Of a stretch of 25,000 nucleotides of DNA, positions 1 through 10,300 are shown in pieces. Both the position numbers and the translations under genes were made by a program. How positions within the stretch are numbered: the first letter of the stretch is position 1; each line of letters begins with the position of its first letter. A model generated the notes under the pieces. The model made no database searches. It worked only from the letters and a program-made list of their open reading frames with translations, and was not told the DNA's origin. The DNA is from Cristatella mucedo (taxonomy: Eukaryota > Bryozoa > Phylactolaemata > Cristatellidae). Location of the stretch: NCBI GenBank assembly GCA_009760855.2, contig WPIO01000006.1:7945001-7970000 (forward strand). Direction: 5' to 3'.

Positions 1-650
1 GGGCCTAAGCATTCTGCCGGGTCTCATTGTTTACCTTTCGGTCACCTGCGTTTAGTCGATTGGTTTTTACATTACTCTGACTTTCCCCCAAAGTTCAGCA
101 TCATCTGCAGAGCTAGAGCTCTAGCTGTACGGCGATTGCAGACCGGCAGCTCAGTCGGCTCCGGGGGGGGGGAGAACCCAGCAGCTCTTGGGGATTATCG
201 TGTCCAAGCGTGGGGGTCGGTCGGGAGGGAGGGGGGAGAACCCAGCAGCTCTGGGGGAGTATCGTGTCCAAGCGTGGGGTCGGTCGGTCGGCGACCTGAG
301 AGGCCAAGTTAAAGCAACAGCACGAGTCGCCCAGCAAAGGCGCCAGTTCTCGCCTGAGCAGGCGACCTGTGGCTGGGTGCCAGCGACCGCGACTTCCGTC
401 CGCATCCGACCAACGATGGCCGAGAGGCGCTGGGCTTACATTCCTTTGGTAACCAGGGGGCCATCGATGGGCCGAGGGATGGTAGGGTGAGAGGAGAGCA
501 GCCCTGGTATCTGGTATCTGGATGCAATCGCAGTGGCGGTGCTTTCCCCCCTCCACGGTGGTGCTTGCCCCATCCAGTCGAGCGACCTAGTGGTCGCCTA
601 TGTAGCAGCCGCAGCAGCAGCAGCAGCAGCCGAAGTAGCAGCCGGAAAAA
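1..650 (+). other. Upstream / 5' UTR DNA of lin-28
   Basis: A GC-rich stretch with no recognisable protein. It holds a 64-bp tandem duplication at 172-297 and an imperfect GCA tract at 604-645 just before the proposed lin-28 start. No TATA box is evident at a useful distance. A 147-codon minus-strand frame at 113-556 is proline/arginine rich, shows no domain, and is probably chance in GC-rich DNA. Confidence 0.4.
172..297. repeat. Two-copy 64-bp tandem repeat
   Basis: The motif GAGAACCCAGCAGCTCT recurs at 172 and 236, followed in both copies by TATCGTGTCCAAGCG and a GGTCGGTCGG run, with a few mismatches. Confidence 0.85.
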
Positions 651-759
651 ATGCAGCCATACAATTTCTATGCGGGCTCTCGTGTTTCGAGCGATTGTAA
701 CGGCTTTCCGCCCGGCACCAGCACCACCACTTGCCTGGTCGGAGATGTAATGGCAGGAC
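651..759 (+). CDS. lin-28: lin-28 exon 1 (N-terminus), predicted
   Basis: The ATG at 651 has A at -3 and is the first Met in its frame, with an in-frame TAG at 636-638. It encodes 36 residues beginning [11 protein letters not shown] and ends at C|GTGAGT in phase 1, exactly what the exon 2 acceptor needs. LIN28 N-termini are poorly conserved, so support comes from phase, donor quality, start context and the sensible total length, not from similarity. An alternative start lies in exon 2 (ATG at 1696). Confidence 0.6.
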
Positions 760-3700
760 GTGAGTTACCGGATCGGTGCCCGGGCGTAACTGAATTAAGC
801 TGCGTTTACACGGCAGACTTTCTTCTGACCGACACCGACTTTCCTCCTAGTTAGGACGTTTGCACGACGAATTTGATGGCAGATTTAGCCCCGCCCACAT
901 CCCCGTGCTCTAATCCGAATATGAAAGTTTTCCCCTGAAAGATGCCAAGCCATCACCCGGAGAAGTCGAGTGCATCATCCTTATTGAGTAGTATGAGAAG
1001 AATATTCTAAAGAAGCTTTTTCGGGAAAGTGAGCAGTACTAAGTAATGTTCACCGTTACGGGTTGATCTCGATTCTAGCTTAGCTGATCCTCGGGCTTCT
1101 AGCTTAGCTGGTCCTACTTCGTCGAGTACGGTTCTCAGTAGCCACACCGGCACGGTTCACTTTCAGCATATGTAGAATGTCTAAGAAGAGATTTAGCTCT
1201 CTGAGAGCACAGTACAAATGTATTACTGTTATTATTATTTCTATTACCACTTTTGACTGGCATCGCCAGGCCATGGTTAGAGTCGTCGTTCTCTGGGCGT
1301 CGTTCCAGCGCTGGCGCAGAAAATTCGCCCGTGCCGCATTTGTGAGCCGATTCAATTTCCTGTCCGAGAAGGGCGTGACTCTCACCCGTGCATAGAGCCT
1401 TGACCTTCAATTTCTTTCGCAGTTGCTTGTACCGCTGCTGTCGCCGTCGAGGGCAGTCCGTGCTTGATCCCCGTGACCGTGACCGCATCACGAGTTCGGG
1501 GCTCACGTGCATTCGAGACACCGACATCCGTGTGCTTATAGCAGCTGCAGCGACCGACGTGTCACTGTTGTTGCCGCTGCAGTAGCTAGTCTTTCGTCGT
1601 CTGCACTCGATAAAACCGTAGGCAGTGTTCGCACAACATCTCGGGGAGCCACTGAGCTAGCTGTCGGGCTCGAAGGAGCTCGTCATGCGTAGGTCATGCC
1701 GCCTCCCTCGTTCAACCTGCATCCATTCGTTTTCCCAGGCGCCCACGAGCCACCCGACTGCGAAGAGCGGCCTTGGAGAACCGGAAAATGCAAGTGGTAC
1801 AATATCGTTCGCGGCTACGGTTATATCGTGCCCGACGATGGCGGCGAAGACGTCTTCGTGCACCAGGTGACTTCTGCGGTGCCCATAGGCCCATTGACCA
1901 CCGAGGGGGGAGGGGCAATGGCTGGATTTCGTTGACGGCTCCGCATCCGGGCTCTTAAGAAGTAGGCGGTGCATGCCGTGGTGCCGCGGCGTCGATAGCT
2001 GCGCTAGTAGTTCAACAGAAACAGGTGGCTTCGTGGCGCCAGGGAAAATAGTCAGCGGAAGTCTGCGGCTGCGCAATTGCGCTGCAATTCAATTTCTGAA
2101 TTGCATCCTACGGTCGGCGGTTTCGGTCAGCAGAGGATTATGACTCCTTGCCTTTGGTGGTTCCGGCTGGAGTGCAGCGGCGATCCGTGCTGGGGTCGGT
2201 TCAGCAGCCGAACGTGGCCGAGGGCGCTGCCGAGGGGGAGAGTGCGCTGACGCAGAACGAGTGCTGGAGACGAGCTCGACTTTCGCCGTCCTAAGCAGGG
2301 AGGGGAGGGGCGGAGGCGACTGCGACTGCGGAGGTGCCTGGGCTGCAGCCGGCCCGATATCGCACAATGCGTGGGCCTCAGTGAGTACGCTGCATCCAGC
2401 GATGCAGAGCCTCGCCATCGGCCTAGGAATGAGCGAAGTGGCTCTCTCTTTTTACCATAGCGAGTCGACCGGACGGCGAGCCGTTTTGAAGTCCGTGGCC
2501 GAGGTCGCTGGCGCTTCAGCTGGACGCGCGAGCGGCTGAGCACGTGTCTCAGCAGCGCAGGCGCGTTCCGTGGCGACGTCCAGGGATTACTTAGCTGGCC
2601 CAAACCGCATCGAGCGAGCGGGAAAGACGGGGTTCGCTCCTAAAATTGATTTATAGTAAGAAATAAGGAGCTCTAAATGGAATCTCACCCAAGACGCCTT
2701 TGCTCCGCCGGCGTAGAGAGAGAGAGAGGGAGAGAAAGAGAGTGAGAGAGAGAGAGAGAGAGAGGGGGGAGAGAGAGAGCTGGCAGAATAGTACGAGACG
2801 GTTGACGGGTAGCGACGAATCTTCAGTGATAGTGCCTGCCTTTGAACGATGAGAAGAGAAAGCGATGGAACAGGAAAGTTACCCCCAGCGGCTGAGCACA
2901 GAGGTCAGGGGTCGAAGCGTTGGTGTATCGCGGTCCGGAGCAGATCTCTATCGAGCATAAGCTGCAGCAGCACAGGACCACTGTGAAACATATTTTTTTT
3001 TTGGTGAAACTTTGCCAGGGGCGCCGCTGAGCGTTCAAGTGCTGAGCGTTCAAGTCTCAGAGCTGCGTAGGAGTTTCCTGCGAGAGACAGACTCATTTCC
3101 GGTCGGCCCGCCTTTATACGTTTGCAGGGTGCACATTACTCCGACAAACCGCAGGGTGGGGGAATGTGGAACTGTTGCGGCTCGAAACGTGATATATTTT
3201 ATTCAGTAAAAACAGGTTCTACAGGGATTCTAGAGTCACGCTGGCTGCGCACACAACCAGACTGCTGCAGTAACAGTAGGCGAAGGTTAATATGGGATGT
3301 GTCTACGTCTGTGACTCAACTCAGCTCAGTGAGGACTAGTCATCGGAGGCGCTTGAGAGTGTAGGGCACGAAAAGTGTGAACGGCTTTCGCTACCTAAAC
3401 GGTTGCCTAAAGCCTTCCCACGCAAGGAAGAAACATTGAGGGGCGTAGGCCAATCAGAAGGCGAGTCTCGAAGCTTGGCCCGCAGAGCTCAAGCATCTGC
3501 CGCCGAAAGTTCGTAAACGACAGCGAGGGATAGCAAATGTGTTTATATATCGCGAGCTGATTCGAGCGAGCGAGTCGTCTCCTCGCGGCGGTGCCTTCGT
3601 TCAGTCGTGGTAGCGTGGGTTCCGTCATAACGGCGGCGTTTGTCCGAACTCTAAACGACAACTGCTGTGGAGTCCGAATTTGTCGTTTAGAGTCCGCATT

Positions 3701-4319
3701 TGTCGTTTATCGAGTCTGCAGTCGCCTCTGGCTGGTGAATAATTTCTGCTTCGGCGTGTGCGCTAGAGGTAATCTCGTAATCGGCAATGAACAGCCTTTT
3801 TACAGACGGCCATAATTCGCGATGGCTTCCGAAGTCTCGGCGAGGGTGAGGCAGTCGAATTTCGGAGCGTCCCGACCGAGCGGGGAATGCAGGCATCCGA
3901 GGTTCGCGGGCCGACCGGCTGCGAGTGCAAGGGCAGCGATCACCGGCCGAGGTCTAAGCAGCAGGTTCTCGCCACCAGGTAGGGAGGCGGCGAGAGCTGG
4001 TAAGGCGAGCCGCTCGCGTGTGGCGGGCGCGTCGCTTATGACATCCCGTCTTGACTTCTGTAACTCACTGCTTGCTGGCCAACCGGCATGTGCAATCAGG
4101 CGACTGCAGCTGGTGCAAAACTCCGCAGCTTGGCTTGTCTGTCGTGAGCCTCGCAGTTGCCACATCACACCACTTCTCGCCGACCTGCACACTGGCTGCC
4201 AGTCAAGCAACGGATCGACTTCAAGGTTTTGTCGCTCACCTCTAGGCTTGTCTGTCATGAACGTCGCAAAGGGTCACGCGCAGCGAGCTCCATTTGCTTG
4301 CTATCTAACGATGCCACTC

Positions 4320-4395
<76 letters not shown>

Positions 4396-7300
4396 TCGGC
4401 GAACTACGAATTGAAAAAAGTCTGTCGCCGTTGTTCGCGTAGGATTTCTTTTCGTAGCCAATGCCATAAGTAGTGATAGTAATAATAGCGGTTCTTCCGC
4501 GAACCGCTCTAAGAGTTAGCCAAGTCTCGATCTAGGTGCTTTACAGCTTAGTGAAAGAGAGATGCTCAAGATGATCGAGAGTTGATGACGATCGAGGTTA
4601 GACCGCGCTCAGACGAGCGTTCAAAAGCGAGACGAGACGACACTCGGGACCGCTGGTTAGTAGTAGCAAATGTGATTAGAGAGCGACCTGTTTCGTGACT
4701 CGATCTGACTGCTTTTAGATGAGACTTGCTTGGTGCAAAGTAATTTTGCAGATGGCGACCGGAGCCGCTAGCGAGTGCCAGACTTTCGATGCCCAGAAAT
4801 TGAAGGGCCCTGATTGTACGAAGACTTTAATTTAGCGAAATGAACGGGCAACTGAAAGCCGTGAAAAGGGTGAGCGGTGCCAGAGTGAACCAAAGAAGCA
4901 AATTTAGGAGATGTAGGCTGGTGTCAATGAACTTACCGGTCAGCCAGACTGAGGATGTTGAAATTATTTAGATGCTCGATAGAAAGCTAGCGAAGCTCGG
5001 ATAGAATTCGGTTGTCTGTCGTAATCTTATCTGAGCTGGCCCCAATTTCGGCAATATTCCTCAGCTGGAAGTGGCCTACTTGACAGTGCAGACGTTTTGG
5101 AGCAGCAGGCTCAGATTACGGGCAGACGTCACGGGAGCGATGCTGAATGAGCGAACCAATCTCGAAGGTGAGGTATTCCAAATGTACGGGTTATTCTAGG
5201 CCGGCCACAGATATTATGCTGGTTTCATCGGCTTTATTGGCTATCCGAATGAGAGTTTGCAAGGAATGTAAGTGAGTGAGTAGGATTCAGAGATGGGCAT
5301 AAAGAGGCTGAGTGCAATGAGGGAACAGATGTGAACGACAAGCGTTGGGCGATACAATCGGCCGGAAGGAGTGTAGAGGATGAATAGATGGCATAGGTGA
5401 TAGTGATAAGAAGGGGGCCCAAGATCAAACCCCGAGGTACCCTATAAATGTAGGGCTCCCCGGATGACCGATGGCTATATTACATTCACAGTCCGACGTC
5501 TCTAATCTGTACAGGATCTATAATATGTTACAGGTTCGAATCGCCGCAGCTAACACATTTAATTTCTTTTCGCTACAAACAAATTGTTTTCTTAATCCAC
5601 TACGCCTTAAAATAAATAGAAATGAGCTATTGTTCCGAAAAAATATCCGATGGGGACAGCGATATTTTGAAATTCTCTGGTTCTGCAGTTAGACACGGTG
5701 CGGACGTTGGGCTCTTACAAATAGACTTAGCCCTGTCATAACCGAGATTTTTCATGCTTCTTTGGGAAAAGGGGTGGTCCCCAAGTCCTTCAAATCGGCA
5801 ATCGTTAGACCCATACTTAAAAAGCCTGGATTAGATACAGAGGTCCTTTCAAACTATCGCCCAATTTCCCTTCTTTTTCTTGTCAAAGATTCTTGAAAAA
5901 AATGTTGCTAAGCAGCTGGTTGAACATAATGAAAAGAATGAAATGTCAGAAACATTTCAATCAGGGTTCAAGAGGCAGCACTCCACTGAAACTGCTCTCC
6001 TCCGTGTTAACAATGACATTTTACGTGGCAACGATGACTGGAATGTCACTGCCCTAGCGCTGCTAGATCTATCAGCTGCCTTCGATACCATTGATCGTGA
6101 TGTTCTACTTGAACGATTGAGAACAACGATCGGTCTGGCAGACGAAGCACTGGCGTGGTGTAAGTCATACTTGTCTGATCGTGTTCAATCCGTGTCGTGT
6201 GGGGGTCAGGTATCATACACGAGACCGGTCCCCTGTGGAGTCCCTCAAGGGTCCGTACTCGGTCCCTTGCTGTTCTCCATTTATACTCAACCTCTGGGAA
6301 AAGTGATTAAGACCAATGGAATAGGATGTCACTTTTATGCTGACAATACTCAGCTGCATTTGTCATTCAAACCGTCGAAATGTGCTGCAGCAACTGAGAA
6401 ACTGAATGCTTGCCTTGCCAACATTCGATCACGGATGTCGGAAAACTTATTGAAACTAATTGACGATAAAAACCGAGCTGCTGCGCATAGGACACCCTAA
6501 GCGTGTGGCTAGATTAAAAGGCTTTGCTCTTCTAAGTGATTCTGTTGTGCGACCATCACACCACGGGCTCGAAATTTAGGTGTCGTCTTCGACAGCTGCC
6601 TAAATTTTAAAAGCTTCATTCAGAAGACTGCTTCTACAGCTAGCCATCACGTCCGATCTCTATGTAAGATTAGGAGCTGTCTTCCAAAGTGGCTGGCAAT
6701 AAAGTTAACTAGCTCCTCAGTTCTGTCTTGGCTTGATTATTGTAATTCCCTTTTGGTTGGGCTACCAAAGAAAGCAACTAGGCTACTAAAGAAAGCAACT
6801 AGGCCACTGCAGCAGACTATGAATATGGCTGCAAGGCTGGTCTTCAAGTCCCAGCGGTTTGAGCACGTGTCTGCTTTGCTGAAAGAGCTAGGATGGTTGC
6901 CGGTTGAGCAAAGGATACAGAGCCAAGTTCTTACGCTGACCCACAGGTCCGCCACGGCTTGGCTCCTTCGTACCTAGCTGAACTGCTACATCAGTTTCAG
7001 CTTGTTCGCGCCCTCAGGTCCTGTGTGGACAATAAATTGGCTGTTCCATTCCTCTGCTTAAAGACCATTGGCGACAGAAGCTTTAGCTCTGCAGGTCCTA
7101 GACCGGAACTCGTGTCCACAATTCTTACGCAACGACAACTACTCTTATGCTGCCGACTATGGCTCATCCTTTTCAGCGGTCCTGAGCTGCTACTTCCAAG
7201 CTACTCCCTACCCCAACTGCTCTCCTGGCTCTGCTATGCTTCCCAATTTCTTTTAGTTTCGTGGGACGAAGTCTATTGGCTACCGAATGCGTACCGAAAG

Positions 7301-10300
7301 CCGCTTAGGCTGTGAGTGGGCTATACAAAACTCTCCTGCGTAACACCCACATAGTCTTTATGACTTTGTGGAGTTACAGACGAAGATACAATACACCGAA
7401 TTGTGCCACTACTCGAACTAGTGAGGGTTAGGTAGACACCGCTTTCGTATCTTTACGCTAAGTAGTATCCATAGAAGTTTAAAAATTCCACTTGCCTTAA
7501 ACATTTTACTTAATGTTATTTCAGAGTAAGAATATAGTACGGTGCATCAAGAGGTTGCTTGCACTTAGCAGATACATTTTTCTACACGTATGGACTCCCT
7601 ATTAAGACCAGAGCGAAAAAGTACTCCGTGAAAGCATCTGTTAAGATATGCGAGTCCTGCAAAGCATACTTTGGCATGTCTCTCGGTGATTAAGATGACC
7701 CCCGAGCACCTCATTTCACGTCACGAACACTACAAAAGACTCTTGGAGTTAATGTATAGAATTGCTACTCATAGGATGAAATTCCTACTACAACATTAGA
7801 TAGTTGTACAATATCTTTTTTATAATTATTATTCTAAAATCTTTGCATGCCAGGGAGAAAGGAGAGCCGTGAAGTTTTCTATCCAAAGAATCTGGCGGAC
7901 TAATCGCTCAAGCAACAACTAATTCTGCACGGCGGATCGTTTCAAACTTCGAAATGGTCGGAGCATGCCGTGTATCCACACATTCCTTCCTCCATCCAGC
8001 GATGCTGGATGGAGGAAGGAATGTGCTGAGCTACCACAGCTTCCCGAGCTTCCAGAGCCCATCACTCCGGAAAAGGATCGGCTATCTTCAAGAGGGGGCG
8101 GCAAGTCAGACAACGACGAAGGTGTTGCACTGCTCCACAGTTCAATTTTACAGGTACGACGCTGACGAAAGAAAGCCATATATATCCAGCCAGCAAGACC
8201 TCAACGATCTGATCGGAGGCGCAGAGCTCTTACCAAAATGTCGAATGCCGAGCTTCTGGCATCTAAGCTCAAGAATGGAAACTTACTGAATGAAAGTGTG
8301 AAAGGAACAGGTCAGATAACCAGTCGCCAATGTTTCCCCCATCGGTCTTCGGTCGGAAGGATGGGATATGCTTCTGCAACAATGTGGCCAGTCTATTCGA
8401 GGCTATAAGAGTCACCAGCAACCCTCACGAATAGCACTTATTCATAGACAATTCGTCCAGGAGCCTCAAACCAGCGCATAGTTAAGTTTCCATCCAGAGC
8501 CCAGCCCATAGCTTAACATGATATGCTCATTTCCATATCGAAGACGAGTCTATTTGACAGTATTGGATGGCTACTGTCTTTCAGGAACGACCCTGACACA
8601 CTTCACTGGCTCCGTGACTTAAAGCTCGAATCAACTCAATTGCCAACTCTGGAAGCAAAAATGACTGTAAATATCACGATGTCGGCTTTTATGCGGTCTC
8701 GGACATATATTATCACTTAATGGATTCATAGCAGTTAAAATTCAAAGACCGTGTATGATGAGCATGGGTTGTAGTCTTGCTAATTATAGCTCGCCACGCC
8801 GTTTTAGTATCGCCGCTGTAGACCTGTCGCTTAGTGCACTCGAATACCGAAAGCTTTAGGTGCGCATGCGGTGGCCAAAAAATTTCATCGCAAGCAATAC
8901 AGACACGTTAGAAACATAGCTGACTTCAGAGGACAGCCGAGGAAACTTAAGATCGTCATAGCGGGAACGAGTTCCGGTCTCGCTCTACGGCTCACTCTGT
9001 GCGCCTTAAAGAGGACTACACTGGTGTCGCGATAGTGACGAGTGCCTGTAAGTAGAATAATTATGGCTGGCAGGTCTCGGGACACTTAAAAAATGCGTCG
9101 TTCATCTGGGCCGTTTCTAAGGCGGTTTCCCGACGTTTCTTTGTTTTCTTTGCCTTTGCTACTACGGGAACACACAGGAATGCTACCACAAAAGGGATAG
9201 GCAACAGTGGACCGAGCTGTCCGAGAGACGAATGGCACCCACAGGTGAACACATTCTCTTTCTAGGCACTTTGCATTTGCTGCAAAGGAAACGCGATCGA
9301 ATGGTACGCGGTATCAAGCTTGATAAACAACACGAATAACGGTTAGGGGTGACATGCACAGGGTCAGCATGCAAGTGTAGTTAGTAGCAGCACGCACAGC
9401 ATCAGCACCCACAAGCAGATACATGAAAAATCGCAGGGATCAACTAAATGCTGTCGTAGATAGATGCGTTTTAAGTTTCTTTTTACACGAGAATAAGTCA
9501 GGAGATTTCGCGACGCAGGTCGGGAGTGAGTTCCCGGTTTTGGGAGCATACGAACTAAAGGCGCGGTCTCCAAATTTGAGTTCTCCAGGATTTGAGGTTT
9601 GTACGAGGTAGTGGTAAACTGTTGGATTCCGAAAAGCGGGTGGTACGATGCTTGGCCTGGTGGGTGAGTAGATCTGATAGACAGACTGGAGCCAAAGAAT
9701 TAAGGGACCTAAAAGTGAGCCACAAAACCTTGAAGTCGACGCGTTTCTTGACTGGTAGCCAGTGCGGGTCGGCGAGAAGTGGTGTGTTGTGGCAACTTCG
9801 AGGCTCACGACAGACAAGCCTAGCTGCAGCTGCAGAGTTTTGCACCAGCTGTAAGCGCCCGATTGCACATGCCGGTAGGCCAGCAAGCACTTAAACATAA
9901 ACATTAACACTTAATACCAAGCGAAACAAATTGAACTGAACAGATTTATCTGTCAGCCCGGTGCATTGAGCCAATCGGTACGATTGATTTTTCTGTTAAT
10001 AGTCTGGCATCTCAATGCGGTCGACTCCGGAGACCGCACGTAAATAATTCGAGACCCGCCCTCCGGTCGAGCCACTTCACTCGTGCATCTTCATTCGACA
10101 GAGGCACAGCCGGGCTCCTCGCTGTCCGCCGAGCGCCTCCGCCGATGTGTCTGCTCCGCTTCGCCGCGGGTGCTGCTGGCTGCGATGCGATTCGGCGTGC
10201 ACTGGGTGCTTCGGCGGCACGTTGACCGCTCGCTCGCCTCGGCCTTTTCAGATGCTTCAACTGCGGCAGCTCTCGCGGCCATTACGCGGCCGACTGCCCG

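Noticed and set aside
113-556. 147-codon minus-strand frame
   Set aside because: It spans the 64-bp tandem repeat, is Pro/Arg/Ser rich, and has no recognisable domain.
604-645. GCA repeat as a coding polyglutamine tract of lin-28
   Set aside because: In the lin-28 frame a TAG lies at 636-638, between the repeat and the ATG, so the tract is at most 5' UTR.
1918-1935. MAGFR read-through after exon 2, resembling the GFRSL motif of the cold-shock domain
   Set aside because: It stops at once, and the true continuation with correct phase is at 3806.
4157-4467. Cys/Val- and Thr/His-repeat frames
   Set aside because: Artefacts of the TG microsatellite joined to LINE debris.
5530-5560. B-box-like GGTTCGAATCGCC near 5537
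   Set aside because: No A box or tRNA-like arms at the right distance and no repeat tail; a chance match is likely.
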